Shown here one piece after another: positions 37,587 through 46,493 of a stretch of DNA of 64,000 nt. Location: positions 62,001 through 126,000 of the forward strand of contig NZ_AP028929.1 of NCBI RefSeq assembly GCF_041154385.1, in the 5' to 3' direction. The stretch's first letter is position 1; every line of letters begins with the position of its first letter. The translations under genes and the position numbers were made by a program. The DNA comes from Streptococcus sp. SN-1. GTDB lineage: Bacteria > Bacillota > Bacilli > Lactobacillales > Streptococcaceae. The notes beneath the pieces are model-generated. The model ran no database searches, was not told the origin of the DNA, and saw only the letters and a list, made by a program, of their open reading frames with translations.

Positions 37587-38510
37587 ATGGCAGAAAAGAA
37601 AATTAAAAAAGAAAAAATTGATAATGTCGGCATTCACTCCTTCAGTAAGAAAGCAGATATCTTCTTTAGTACCATTTCTGGTTTGGTTGCCCTTTCTTGT
37701 ATCCTACCTTTTGTATTCGTTATCGTTATTTCGGTGACAGATGAAAAGAGTATCCTCCAAAATGGATATAGCTTCTTCCCATCTCAATTTGGATTAGACG
37801 GTTTTGAGTTTTTGGCACAGTTTAAGGATAAAATCCTCCAAGCCCTCTTCATCTCAGTCTTTGTAACAGTGGTGGGGACTATCACAAACGTTTTTATCAC
37901 AACAACTTATGCCTACGCTATTTCACGGACAACCTTTAAGTATCGCAGATTCTTTACGATTTTTGCCCTTCTTAGTATGTTGTTTAACGCGGGTTTGGTA
38001 CCGGGCTATATCGTGGTAACTCGTTTACTTCAACTTGGTGATACAGTTTGGGCCTTGATTGTTCCAATGCTTCTCTCACCATTTAACATCATCTTGATGC
38101 GTTCCTTCTTCAAGAAGACCATTCCAGAAGCTATTCTAGAATCCGCTCGTATCGATGGTGCTAGTGAGGCCCGGATCTTCTTCCAAATCTGTTTGCCATT
38201 GTCACTACCAGGTATCGCAACCATCACGCTCTTAACAGCTCTTGGTTTCTGGAATGACTGGTTCAACGCCCTTCTTTATATCAAGAGTGACAACTTGTAT
38301 CCATTGCAATATTTGCTCATGCAAATCCAACAAAATATGGACTACATCGCCAAAGCAGTCGGCCTGTCTGGTCAACTGGGAGTTGCTCTACCGAAAGAAA
38401 CAGGACGTATGGCCATGGTTGTGGTTGCAACACTTCCAATCGCGATTTTGTATCCATTCTTCCAACGCTACTTTGTAAAAGGTTTGACTATCGGTGGTGT
38501 GAAAGAATAG
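37587..38510 (+). CDS. ngtP2: N-glycan ABC transporter permease NgtP2
   Basis: A 307-residue MalG-type permease with six membrane helices and the EAA loop LESARIDGASEARIFFQICL. It is the second half of the membrane channel with NgtP1, orthologous by order to SP_0091. The start at 37587 has AAAGGAGGAG directly upstream; an earlier ATG at 37548 lies inside the end of ngtP1 and is less likely. The 13-base gap from ngtP1 indicates one transcript. A 104-base gap before ngtS contains a small GAGAAA/TTTCTC hairpin that could stabilise or process the message, letting the binding protein be made in excess. Confidence 0.88.
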   Translation: MAEKKIKKEKIDNVGIHSFSKKADIFFSTISGLVALSCILPFVFVIVISVTDEKSILQNGYSFFPSQFGLDGFEFLAQFKDKILQALFISVFVTVVGTITNVFITTTYAYAISRTTFKYRRFFTIFALLSMLFNAGLVPGYIVVTRLLQLGDTVWALIVPMLLSPFNIILMRSFFKKTIPEAILESARIDGASEARIFFQICLPLSLPGIATITLLTALGFWNDWFNALLYIKSDNLYPLQYLLMQIQQNMDYIAKAVGLSGQLGVALPKETGRMAMVVVATLPIAILYPFFQRYFVKGLTIGGVKE

Positions 38511-38614
38511 TGCTTGTTGAGAAAAATCATTTCTCGTTTCCAAACTTCCCTTGTGTGAAGTTAAGATCATTACATTGTTTATAAGTTTAAAAATAAAAAA
38601 AAGGAGTTTTTGTC

Positions 38615-40099
38615 ATGAAAAACTGGAAAAAATATGCTTTTGCATCTGCTAGCGTAGTCGCTTTGGCTGCTGGTCTTGCTGCTTGTGGAAACCTTTCAGG
38701 TAACAGTAAAAAAGCTGCTGACTCAGCTTCAGGTGAAAAAACTGTTATCAAAATGTACCAAATCGGTGACAAACCAGATAACTTAGATGAATTGCTAGAA
38801 AATGCTAACAAAATCATCGGTGAAAAAGTTGGTGCTAAATTGGATATCCAATATCTTGGATGGGGTGACTATGATAAGAAAATGTCAGTTATCACATCAT
38901 CTGGTGAAAACTACGATATCGCCTTTGCATCTAACTATGTTGTAAATGCTCAAAAAGGTGCCTATGCTGACTTGACTGACTTGTATAAGAAAGAAGGGGC
39001 AGAGCTTTATAAAGCACTTGACCCAGCTTACATCAAAGGTAACAGCATTAACGGTAAAATTTACGCAGTTCCAGTTGCAGCCAACGTTGCATCATCTCAA
39101 AACTTTGCCTTCAACGGAACTCTTCTTGCTAAATATGGTATCGATATTTCAGGTGTCACTTCATATGAAACACTTGAACCAGTCTTGAAACAAATCAAAG
39201 AAAAAGCTCCAGATGTAGTGCCATTTGCGGTTACTAAGAACTTCATCCCATCTGATAACTTTGACTACCCAGTTCCAAATGGACTTCCATTCGTTATCGA
39301 CCTTGAAGGAGACACTACTAAGATCGTAAACCGTTACGAAGTGCCTCGCTTTAAAGAACACTTGAAGACTCTTCACAAATTCTATGAAGCTGGATACATT
39401 CCAAAAGACGTAGCAACAAGCGATACTTCATTTGACCTTCAACAAGATACTTGGTTCGTTCGTGAAGAAACAGTAGGACCAGCTGACTACGGTAACAGCT
39501 TGCTTTCACGTGTTGCTAACAAAGACATCCAAATCAAACCAATCACTAACTTCATCAAGAAAAACCAAACAACACAAGTTGCTAACTTTGTCATCTCAAA
39601 CAACTCTAAGAACAAAGAAAAATCAATGGAAGTGTTAAACCTCTTGAACACTAACCCAGAACTCTTGAACGGTCTTGTTTATGGTCCAGAAGGCAAGAAC
39701 TGGGAAAAAATTCCAGGTAAAGAAAACCGTGTTAAAGTCCTTGATGGCTACAAAGGAAACACTCACATGGGTGGATGGAACACTGGTAACAACTGGATTC
39801 TTTACATCAACGAAAACGTTACAGACCAACAAATCGAAGATTCTAAGAAACAGTTGGCTGAAGCTAAAGAATCTCCAGCACTTGGATTCATCTTTAACAC
39901 TGACAATGTGAAATCTGAAATCTCAGCAATCTCTAACACAATGCAACAATTCGATACAGCTATCAACACTGGTACTGTAGACCCAGACAAAGCTATTCCA
40001 GAATTGATGGAAAAATTGAAATCTGAAGGTGCTTACGATAAAGTATTGAACGAAATGCAAAAACAATACGATGAATTCTTGAAAAACAAAAAATCATAA
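38615..40099 (+). CDS. ngtS: N-glycan-binding lipoprotein NgtS
   Basis: A 494-residue substrate-binding lipoprotein with lipobox LAAC (signal MKNWKKYAFASASVVALAAG). This is large for a sugar-binding protein and in line with the DUF3502-containing cluster of SP_0092. It would sit on the outer face of the membrane and pass oligosaccharides, inferred to be N-glycan fragments, to NgtP1-P2. The C-terminal part (VTDQQIEDSKKQLAEAKESP ... EFLKNKKS) fits DUF3502. GGAG precedes the ATG. Here the transporter is immediately downstream of the N-glycan glycosidase operon, unlike the pneumococcal arrangement as I remember it. Confidence 0.88.
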   Translation: MKNWKKYAFASASVVALAAGLAACGNLSGNSKKAADSASGEKTVIKMYQIGDKPDNLDELLENANKIIGEKVGAKLDIQYLGWGDYDKKMSVITSSGENYDIAFASNYVVNAQKGAYADLTDLYKKEGAELYKALDPAYIKGNSINGKIYAVPVAANVASSQNFAFNGTLLAKYGIDISGVTSYETLEPVLKQIKEKAPDVVPFAVTKNFIPSDNFDYPVPNGLPFVIDLEGDTTKIVNRYEVPRFKEHLKTLHKFYEAGYIPKDVATSDTSFDLQQDTWFVREETVGPADYGNSLLSRVANKDIQIKPITNFIKKNQTTQVANFVISNNSKNKEKSMEVLNLLNTNPELLNGLVYGPEGKNWEKIPGKENRVKVLDGYKGNTHMGGWNTGNNWILYINENVTDQQIEDSKKQLAEAKESPALGFIFNTDNVKSEISAISNTMQQFDTAINTGTVDPDKAIPELMEKLKSEGAYDKVLNEMQKQYDEFLKNKKS

Positions 40100-40142
40100 G
40101 ATCAATTGATTTCGTGTATTCATTCCTAATTCCTAAAAACTG

Positions 40143-40188
40143 AATCACTGTTTTCCTCAGGCTTATCTGGGGGAGGCAGTGATTTTTT
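40143..40188 (+). terminator. Terminator of the ngt operon
   Basis: AATCACTG (40143-40150) pairs with CAGTGATT (40177-40184). An inner CCTC/GAGG pair lies in the stem and a T run follows. Confidence 0.85.
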
Positions 40189-40330
40189 GAAACAAGAGCA
40201 TAGATATCTAGGTTTTTTATCACTATTTAACCATTCAGGAAATCTCAAGTACCATTTAGGATTTGGAGTAAGGATTTAGGAAAATATAGCTTATATTAGA
40301 GATGTATCGAGTTTACAAAGGAGAGTTCAT

Positions 40331-41020
40331 ATGAAGAAGTATCAACTTCTATTCAAAATAAGTGCAGTTTTCTCTTACTTATTTTTCGTATTTGGTCTTT
40401 CTCAGCTGACGCTTATTGTTCAAAATTATTGGCAATTTTCTTCCCAGATTGGCAATTTCGTCTGGATTCAAAATCTCTTGAGTTTGCTATTTAGTGGAGT
40501 CATGATTTGGATTCTGGTTAAGACAGGGCACGGCTATCTCTTTCGCATTCCAAGAAAAAAATGGCTTTGGTATTCGATTTTGACAGTATTAGTGGTAGTG
40601 CTCCAGATCTCTTTTAACGTTCAGACAGCTAAACATGTTCAGTCAACTGCTGAAGGTTGGGCTGTATTGATCGGTTATAGTGGGACCAACTTTGCTGAGC
40701 TAGGTATCTATATAACTTTGTTCTTTCTGACTCCACTTATGGAAGAGCTAATCTATAGAGGATTACTGCAACACGCCTTTTTTAAGCATTCGAGATTTGG
40801 CCTTGATTTGCTTCTTCCGTCCATTTTATTTGCTCTTCCTCATTTTTCAAGCCTGCCTAGTTTGTTAGATATCTTCGTCTTTGCAACATCTGGCATCATC
40901 TTTGCTAGTTTGACCCGCTATACCAAGAGCATTTATCCATCCTATGCGGTGCATGTGATTAATAATATTTTCGCAACATTACCATTTTTGCTGACTTTTT
41001 TACAGAGGGTGTTTGGGTAA
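40331..41020 (+). CDS. CPBP-family intramembrane glutamic protease (Abi-like)
   Basis: A 229-residue, multi-helix membrane protein with the CPBP signature MEELIYRGLLQH (glutamate pair plus Arg) and a second motif around LLPSILFALPHFSSLP supplying the conserved His. The family comprises membrane proteases; in lactic acid bacteria many such genes lie beside bacteriocin loci and are linked to self-immunity. The next gene encodes a bacteriocin-immunity-like protein, which supports that reading but does not prove it. AAAGGAGAG precedes the ATG. Confidence 0.85.
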   Translation: MKKYQLLFKISAVFSYLFFVFGLSQLTLIVQNYWQFSSQIGNFVWIQNLLSLLFSGVMIWILVKTGHGYLFRIPRKKWLWYSILTVLVVVLQISFNVQTAKHVQSTAEGWAVLIGYSGTNFAELGIYITLFFLTPLMEELIYRGLLQHAFFKHSRFGLDLLLPSILFALPHFSSLPSLLDIFVFATSGIIFASLTRYTKSIYPSYAVHVINNIFATLPFLLTFLQRVFG

Positions 41021-41075
41021 ATACTGGCGCGAGAGTTAGGAATGATAGCTTTTAAACTTAAGGAGGAAAATAAGT

Positions 41076-41372
41076 ATGACACCATTAAAATGGTTTGCTG
41101 GAGGAAGCGAAAGACGTTGTGAAGCCATGACTATCATAAATCATCTATTGGAAGATATAAAGGATACGCCTCAACTGACTCCCTTGAAAAATCAGTTAGT
41201 GAGTTATAAAAGACGATTAAAGGACGATGGGACCTCTACCCCATTTATTTTGAGTCAAATGAATGTTGACATCTCACGTGTGTTGATTGATAATAAGTTG
41301 ATGTTATCAGAAAATCAAGCCGATCAGATCAAAAAATTGAGAGAATTATCTGCTATTCGCTATGGCTACTGA
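41076..41372 (+). CDS. Bacteriocin immunity protein (enterocin A immunity-like)
   Basis: A 98-residue, soluble, helix-rich protein of a size and composition fitting the enterocin-A immunity family (four-helix bundle, class IIa). Family recognition is by overall pattern (AMTIINHLLEDIKDTP ... LSENQADQIKKLRELSAIRY), not a catalytic motif. Such proteins protect the cell by binding the mannose-PTS receptor-bacteriocin complex. A strong AAGGAGG lies 8 bases before the ATG. It sits just after the CPBP gene and no bacteriocin precursor is nearby, so it may give immunity to foreign bacteriocins. Confidence 0.7.
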   Translation: MTPLKWFAGGSERRCEAMTIINHLLEDIKDTPQLTPLKNQLVSYKRRLKDDGTSTPFILSQMNVDISRVLIDNKLMLSENQADQIKKLRELSAIRYGY

Positions 41373-41419
41373 TGAAGTACAGGGATAGGACTCTTTCTAT
41401 AAATTTCCAGTCAAATAAA

Positions 41420-41448
41420 TTGCATTCGTTTTCTCAAGCAGGTATACT
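41420..41448 (+). promoter_or_regulatory. Promoter of trhO
   Basis: TTGCAT (41420-41425), 17 bases, TATACT (41443-41448), about 57 bases before the chosen start at 41505. This makes the apparent upstream coding extension from 41460 untranslated leader. Confidence 0.7.
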
Positions 41449-41504
41449 AGTATAGTTAGATGAAAAATTCTGAAAATTTAAGAATAGAAAAGAGAACAAA
41501 TCTT

Positions 41505-42491
41505 ATGGCAAAAGATATTCGTGTCTTACTTTACTACCTTTACACTCCAATTGAAAATGCAGAGCAATTTGCTGCAGACCACTTGGCTTTCTGTAAATCA
41601 ATCGGCCTTAAAGGCCGTATCCTAGTCGCTGACGAGGGAATTAACGGAACAGTTTCAGGTGACTACGAAACAACTCAAAAATACATGGACTACGTTCACA
41701 GCCTCCCAGGTATGGAAGAACTCTGGTTCAAGATTGACGAAGAAAATGAACAAGCCTTCAAGAAGATGTTCGTTCGCTACAAAAAAGAAATTGTCCACCT
41801 TGGTTTGGAAGACAACGACTTTGACAATGACATCAACCCACTTGAAACAACAGGTGCTTACTTGTCTCCAAAAGAGTTCAAAGAAGCTCTTCTTGACGAA
41901 GATACAGTTGTCCTTGACACACGTAACGATTATGAGTACGACCTAGGACACTTCCGTGGGGCTATTCGCCCAGATATCCGCAACTTCCGTGAGTTGCCAC
42001 AATGGGTCCGTGATAACAAGGAAAAATTCATGGACAAGCGTGTCGTGGTTTACTGTACAGGTGGGGTTCGCTGTGAGAAATTCTCAGGCTGGATGGTCCG
42101 TGAAGGCTACAAAGATGTCGGCCAATTGCACGGAGGAATCGCAACTTACGGTAAAGACCCAGAAGTCCAAGGTGAGCTTTGGGATGGGAAAATGTACGTC
42201 TTTGACGAGCGTATCGCAGTCGATGTCAACCATGTCAACCCAACCATCGTAGGGAAAGACTGGTTTGATGGAACACCATGTGAACGTTATGTAAACTGTG
42301 GAAATCCATTCTGTAACCGTCGTATCTTGACATCAGAAGAAAATGAAGACAAGTACCTTCGTGGATGCTCACACGAGTGCCGTGTTCACCCACGTAACCG
42401 CTATGTTTCAGAAAATGAATTGACACAAGCTGAAGTTGTCGAGCGCCTAGCCGCTATCGGTGAAAGCTTGGATCAAGCAGCTACTGTATAA
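41505..42491 (+). CDS. trhO: tRNA uridine(34) hydroxylase TrhO (rhodanese-domain protein, UPF0176)
   Basis: A 328-residue protein of exactly the family length. An N-terminal ferredoxin-like domain (LLYYLYTPI ... [11 protein letters not shown]) precedes a rhodanese domain with active-site loop [11 protein letters not shown] (Cys184), and a C-terminal Cys-rich segment ([15 protein letters not shown] ... CSHEC) probably binds metal. TrhO makes 5-hydroxyuridine at position 34 of certain tRNAs using prephenate-linked chemistry and molecular oxygen. I chose ATG 41505 because [13 protein letters not shown] is the conserved beginning and the promoter lies close by. The gene is monocistronic. Confidence 0.95.
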   Translation: MAKDIRVLLYYLYTPIENAEQFAADHLAFCKSIGLKGRILVADEGINGTVSGDYETTQKYMDYVHSLPGMEELWFKIDEENEQAFKKMFVRYKKEIVHLGLEDNDFDNDINPLETTGAYLSPKEFKEALLDEDTVVLDTRNDYEYDLGHFRGAIRPDIRNFRELPQWVRDNKEKFMDKRVVVYCTGGVRCEKFSGWMVREGYKDVGQLHGGIATYGKDPEVQGELWDGKMYVFDERIAVDVNHVNPTIVGKDWFDGTPCERYVNCGNPFCNRRILTSEENEDKYLRGCSHECRVHPRNRYVSENELTQAEVVERLAAIGESLDQAATV

Positions 42492-42496
42492 GATTG

Positions 42497-42519
42497 AACA
42501 GTCCTTAGGGGCTGTTTTT
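42497..42519 (+). terminator. Terminator of trhO
   Basis: AACAGTCC and GGGCTGTT form a tight stem followed by TTT, 5 bases after the stop. Confidence 0.75.
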
Positions 42520-42576
42520 CTATGCTTTTTACTAAAAAATCTAAAGTTTGTTTCTGTATCTTTCAGGAAAATAGGG

Positions 42577-42599
42577 TATACTATATGTAAACGATTTCA
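42577..42599 (+). promoter_or_regulatory. -10 and cre site of the DUF4299 gene
   Basis: TATACT (42577-42582) is followed 2 bases later by ATGTAAACGATTTCA (42585-42599), a 14 of 15 cre match. The arrangement is nearly the same as in the ngt promoter. Confidence 0.65.
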
Positions 42600-42612
42600 A
42601 AGGAGTCCAGTT

Positions 42613-43473
42613 ATGACGAAAACATTTTTTATTCCAAATAAACAGAGCATTTTAGGAGAACAAGAGATTTTGACTGCCAAGTCGATCTTGGCCTTGCTAG
42701 ATGGTTTGGAGTCACATAGCTATGATGCAGTCTATCTCCGTCAACCTCTTAGCCGTCTTGAGTATATCGAGTGTGCGATAGTGGGACAATCACAATTTCT
42801 CTTTAAAGTTAGCTATGCTGATGATCACAAGGCTTACCGTATTGATCTTCCTGACCTACTAACGAAGACAGACTGGGAAATCATCAAGTCATTTTTAGAT
42901 GCCCTGCTTGCTTATACAGGAACTGAGATTGAAGGACTAGATGGTTTTGATTTTGAAGCTTATTTCCAAGCAAGTATTCAAGCCTATCTAGCAGACACTG
43001 CAGCTCGTTTTACGATTTGCCAAGGAATTTTTAATCCTGTTTTCTTTAGTCATGAGGATTTGAAAAGCTTTTTAGAAGAAGATGGCTTGGCTCAGTTTGA
43101 AGCGCGTGTGCGTGCGGTTCAAGAGACAGATGCCTACTTTGCAAAAGTTTCCTTCTATCAGGATGGAGAAGGCCAAGTGCACGGTGTTTACCATCTGGCT
43201 CAAGGAGTCAAGACTGTTTTGCCGAGAGAACCATTTGTTCCTGCAGCCTATATTGAGCAATTGGTGGATAAGGAAGTCCAGTGGGAGATTGACTTGGTTC
43301 AAATCACAGGAGATGGCTCTAAACCAGAAGACTATGAAGCTATTGCCCGCTTGAACTATGCAAAATTCCCAGAGTCACTACCATCAGCATTTTACCACCA
43401 ACTAGATGCCAATCAATTAGAAGTGCAACCCATCTTAGACAAAGATTTTAAAGCATTAGCACAAGAAAAGTAA
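42613..43473 (+). CDS. DUF4299 family protein
   Basis: A 286-residue cytoplasmic protein of unknown function found in streptococci. It has no signal peptide or membrane helix; it is acidic and rich in Tyr and Phe (FFIPNKQSILGEQEILTAKS, EGLDGFDFEAYFQAS). The ATG at 42613 follows AAAGGAGTCC; the frame is open further upstream into trhO but without a ribosome site. The cre site at the start of its transcript suggests it is turned off on glucose. It is a single-gene unit between two terminators. Confidence 0.8.
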   Translation: MTKTFFIPNKQSILGEQEILTAKSILALLDGLESHSYDAVYLRQPLSRLEYIECAIVGQSQFLFKVSYADDHKAYRIDLPDLLTKTDWEIIKSFLDALLAYTGTEIEGLDGFDFEAYFQASIQAYLADTAARFTICQGIFNPVFFSHEDLKSFLEEDGLAQFEARVRAVQETDAYFAKVSFYQDGEGQVHGVYHLAQGVKTVLPREPFVPAAYIEQLVDKEVQWEIDLVQITGDGSKPEDYEAIARLNYAKFPESLPSAFYHQLDANQLEVQPILDKDFKALAQEK

Positions 43474-43478
43474 AGCAG

Positions 43479-43504
43479 AAGCAGGTCAATCGACTTGCTT
43501 TTTT
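43479..43504 (+). terminator. Terminator of the DUF4299 gene
   Basis: AAGCAGGTC pairs with GACTTGCTT (one G-T pair) and is followed by TTTT. Confidence 0.75.
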
Positions 43505-43510
43505 ACATAT

Positions 43511-43538
43511 AAAAAATCCTGCCATGAAAGACAGGATT
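43511..43538 (-). terminator. Terminator of the DUF6574-like gene
   Basis: On the minus strand AATCCTG and CAGGATT form a stem followed by TTTTA, 6 bases after the stop of the gene at 43544. Confidence 0.8.
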
Positions 43539-43543
43539 GAAGT

Positions 43544-44608
43544 TTAAAGAAAGGCCAAGATACGAAGATAATCTCCAATCAGTGCCACTTCAGCTACAAA
43601 GAAGAGGAGGATAATGACTCCGTTCACAAGGACAGACAAGAATAACTGATAGAAGGAGTCGGTTTCACTTGCTTGACTTGGTCTTGTAATGATATGGAGA
43701 CTGGCAAGTAGAATGATTCCAATGCTAATCACACACAAAAGGGCTGTAAATCGTAGGCTATCAAAGAAGGCAAAGAAACTAGCAATAGCAGTGAGGAAGA
43801 TTGGAATTGCCAAGAGTTGGCTATATTGTTGGAGAACCTTTTCTAGCGTCCAGTCCTTTTCCTGGTGGATAAATCGTCTCACGACGAAACTACCCAAGAG
43901 GAATGAAAAGAAGAAGAGTGTTGTTGCTACTAGGATAGAGATAATCGAAAAGAGATTTAATGAAGCAAATTGTTCAGGGAAGTGATTATGCATAGTTGCT
44001 ATATGTCCATAGTAAGCATGTTTGATGTGGTAGATACTAAAGAAAAAGGAAGATGCAGAAAACAGAATGAGCAAGAGAAAGGCTGTGTAACTGTGTGTGC
44101 TACTTGTTTCAAGATTGCTCGTAGGAGATTTGATTGCTTCCACTAGCCAAGACCAAAAATCAAGCGCTTGCTCTTTCCATCTATCCGTCGATTTTGGAGC
44201 TTGGTCGGGGATGTAAGGACTTTCTAAGGATTTACTGATAAGAAGGGGCTCTTTCGTGGTTGGTTTTTGCTGAGGAAGTGCTTCTTGACTCTCTTCAGCT
44301 ATAGTGACTTTTTCGGTTTCACTAGGAAGGTCTGACTCTTCTTCAGTAGAATAGGATGCCTTCTTTTCTTCTATTTCTGTTCTCGCTTCACCGTCTTCAG
44401 GAGTTTCAATTTTCTCTTCTTGCTGGCTTTCCAATTCGACTTCAGCTTGAGAAACTTCCTTCTCTAACTGAGTATTTTTTTCAATTGGCGTATCGAGATC
44501 GGCTATAGTTTCTTCAGCCTTGTCTGCAACATCTTGGACTTGTTCATCAGGCTTGTTCTTGCTTGTTGTTTTTACAAAATCATTACTTTCAAACCATTCT
44601 TGTTTCAT
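43544..44608 (-). CDS. Membrane protein of unknown function (DUF6574-like)
   Basis: A 354-residue protein. The first ~150 residues are very acidic and low in complexity (Glu, Lys, Thr, Ser), predicted disordered and probably cytoplasmic. After a WKEQALDFWSWLVEAI helix come about five membrane helices (residues 175-350: LLLILFSASSFFFSIYHI, IISILVATTLFFFSFLLG, and others). The membrane part resembles the DUF6574 / Yip1-like streptococcal family (ortholog by order SP_0097). Function is unknown. AAGGAGG precedes the ATG. It may be co-transcribed with the PadR-DUF1700-DUF4097 genes, since 44609-44665 shows no terminator. Confidence 0.75.
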   Translation of the reverse strand: MKQEWFESNDFVKTTSKNKPDEQVQDVADKAEETIADLDTPIEKNTQLEKEVSQAEVELESQQEEKIETPEDGEARTEIEEKKASYSTEEESDLPSETEKVTIAEESQEALPQQKPTTKEPLLISKSLESPYIPDQAPKSTDRWKEQALDFWSWLVEAIKSPTSNLETSSTHSYTAFLLLILFSASSFFFSIYHIKHAYYGHIATMHNHFPEQFASLNLFSIISILVATTLFFFSFLLGSFVVRRFIHQEKDWTLEKVLQQYSQLLAIPIFLTAIASFFAFFDSLRFTALLCVISIGIILLASLHIITRPSQASETDSFYQLFLSVLVNGVIILLFFVAEVALIGDYLRILAFL

Positions 44609-44665
44609 GGTAGAACCTCCTTTTTAGTGGGTTATGTGTCATAGTGGTCGATATAAATAGGTTTA

Positions 44666-45577
44666 TTAAGGTCTGTTAGCTGTAGTTTCAAGACTAATAT
44701 AATCATCAGCCTTAGCGATGAGTTGACCTTTTGCATCAGTTTTTTCAGTTTTGTAAGGGTTGCTTAATTCGTTGGGGTGGCGTTGACTCTCATCTCTCGA
44801 TAACTGATAAATAGGACCATGGTGACTCGAGAGGTCTAAGTTAATTTCTTGGCTTTCTTTTTGAGTTAGCATGATACTGAGCGCATTTTTAGAAGATAGT
44901 TCTACTTTACCATATACTTTAATATTTTCAGCGTGGAAGTGCTTCTCTGTTGACTCTAGCTGACTATCTGTAAGGTCTGTATCAAAGATATTGACGATAT
45001 TAGGGGTTGTGAGTTTACTGTTTTTGATACGACTTCCTTCAATTCGGAGGAGATAGCCATTTGTATTGAGAGTTGCATTTTCAAGACTAGCATTTATGAT
45101 GGTGGTTTGTCCACGATTGGCTGACACGTTGATCCCTTTTAGACTTCTTCCTTTTGGAACTTGGAGGATAACTTCTTCAAAACGACGAGAGTAACCACTT
45201 GCGATATGGAGAATTCCGCCAATTCCAGAAGATAGAAATGGGGTTTCAGACAGTTTCTTATCAGTGAGGCTCAGCGTTTTATCGTTTTGATTTGTGATAA
45301 GATCATGGTTAGCAGAAAGAGATGGATGATAAGAAATGTGGATTTGATCATCCAAAGAGTCTGTGATGGTGAGCGCGTGTTGGTGGAGAGTAATCTCTAG
45401 GTTTTCGACTTCCTTGCCAAATGTCAGCTCTTCCAGTCGACTATCATAGACAGGCTCCTTGGACATGGCAAGTAGGCTCTTGATCCCGTCAGATTGGATA
45501 CCTACAAAGAGCAGGATAAATCCGATAATAGTAGTCACCACACCAAAAATGAGAAATCCTTTTGTCCATTTACGCAT
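44666..45577 (-). CDS. DUF4097-family surface/sensor protein
   Basis: About 303 residues: one N-terminal membrane helix (TKGFLIFGVVTTIIGFILLF) and an extracellular right-handed beta-helix-like DUF4097 domain with stacked short strands (NVSANRGQTTIINASLENAT, LTTPNIVNIFDTDL). Relatives include LiaX, which monitors cell-envelope stress in enterococci, so a role in envelope sensing is a reasonable inference. The start at 45577 follows GAGAGGTGA and overlaps the DUF1700 stop by 8 bases. It is the third gene of a PadR operon. Confidence 0.8.
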   Translation of the reverse strand: MRKWTKGFLIFGVVTTIIGFILLFVGIQSDGIKSLLAMSKEPVYDSRLEELTFGKEVENLEITLHQHALTITDSLDDQIHISYHPSLSANHDLITNQNDKTLSLTDKKLSETPFLSSGIGGILHIASGYSRRFEEVILQVPKGRSLKGINVSANRGQTTIINASLENATLNTNGYLLRIEGSRIKNSKLTTPNIVNIFDTDLTDSQLESTEKHFHAENIKVYGKVELSSKNALSIMLTQKESQEINLDLSSHHGPIYQLSRDESQRHPNELSNPYKTEKTDAKGQLIAKADDYISLETTANRP

Positions 45578-46163
45578 GCTGGTCACCTCTCTTTCCTTTT
45601 TTGAGAACAAATTGCACCAGGCGAATAATGAGTAGGCCGAAGAAGCGGGCTACATAGGAAATACCTAGTAAGACTAGTGAAGAAGCACCGATAGCCAGTA
45701 AACCAGAACCGAAAATCAAGATAAAGGCTGATTTAGCTTGGGCTAGGACAGTAAAACTTTCAACTAAAAATAGGAATCCGCCGATGATACCAAGTATGGA
45801 AACCGCAAAGAAAGCCAAGATGACAGTCAAGGCTGCCACAAGGATTGCGAACAGGGACACGAGGATGGCGATTCCCAGAGGAATACCGATGGGTGCCGCA
45901 AGGAGAGCTAACAAGGCGATATGCAAAATTTGTCGGTTATTCTTTTGAGCGGGTGCTTCATTGATTTTTTTATCGAGAAGATTGGAGAGAACTTCGTGGG
46001 CCGCTTCTTTGGGAGTTCCCAAGCTAGCGATGAGTTCTTCTTCTCCTTCGACTCCAGCATCGTCAAAGAGTTCCCTGAAATAGTCCATGGCTTCAATTTG
46101 GTCAGCCTGAGGCAGTTTTTTGAGATAGAGTTCTAGCTGAGTCAGGTATTCAGTTCTTGTCAT
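45570..46163 (-). CDS. DUF1700 (HAAS-type) membrane protein
   Basis: A 197-residue protein. An N-terminal helical HAAS domain (MTRTEYLTQLELYLKKLPQA ... DYFRELFDDAGVEGEEELIA) is followed by four or more membrane helices. This family is almost always encoded next to PadR regulators and DUF4097 proteins, as here. The HAAS domain is thought to interact with the PadR sensor. The start overlaps the padR stop by 14 bases, showing coupling. The exact role is unknown. Confidence 0.85.
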   Translation of the reverse strand: MTRTEYLTQLELYLKKLPQADQIEAMDYFRELFDDAGVEGEEELIASLGTPKEAAHEVLSNLLDKKINEAPAQKNNRQILHIALLALLAAPIGIPLGIAILVSLFAILVAALTVILAFFAVSILGIIGGFLFLVESFTVLAQAKSAFILIFGSGLLAIGASSLVLLGISYVARFFGLLIIRLVQFVLKKGKRGDQHA

Positions 46164-46476
46164 GGCGGATACTCCCTTCTATGATGCCATTAATGGTGTC
46201 TGTATAGAGTGCCCATTCATCTTTCAGGGTCACGAGCTGTTCTATACCACCATTTGTCAAGGAGTAGTATTTGCGCATGCGACCTTGGAACTCTCTAGAA
46301 TAGGTTGTCAGAAAGCTATTGCCTTCCAATTTTTTTAGGATAGGATAGAGTGTAGATTCTTTGATATTAGCAATCAGCTTAATGGTTTGGCTAATCTCAT
46401 AACCATAAGAATCATCCTGCTCCAGTACAGCCAAGATGAGAAATTCAATCAAGGCAGAGGATGTTGGAAAGTACAT
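46150..46476 (-). CDS. PadR-family transcriptional regulator
   Basis: A 108-residue PadR regulator: winged helix (YFPTSSALIEFLILAVLEQD, YGYEISQTIKLIANIKESTL, YPILKKLEGNSFLTTYSREF) with the C-terminal dimerisation helix. It begins the padR-DUF1700-DUF4097 operon, with AAGGAGG before its ATG. Its promoter is bracketed by two near-identical 24-bp repeats containing ATGTGTA, similar to PadR operators, so autorepression is likely. The inducer is unknown, but the membrane partners suggest an envelope signal. Confidence 0.9.
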   Translation of the reverse strand: MYFPTSSALIEFLILAVLEQDDSYGYEISQTIKLIANIKESTLYPILKKLEGNSFLTTYSREFQGRMRKYYSLTNGGIEQLVTLKDEWALYTDTINGIIEGSIRHDKN

Positions 46477-46493
46477 GGGGAACCTCCTTTTCT

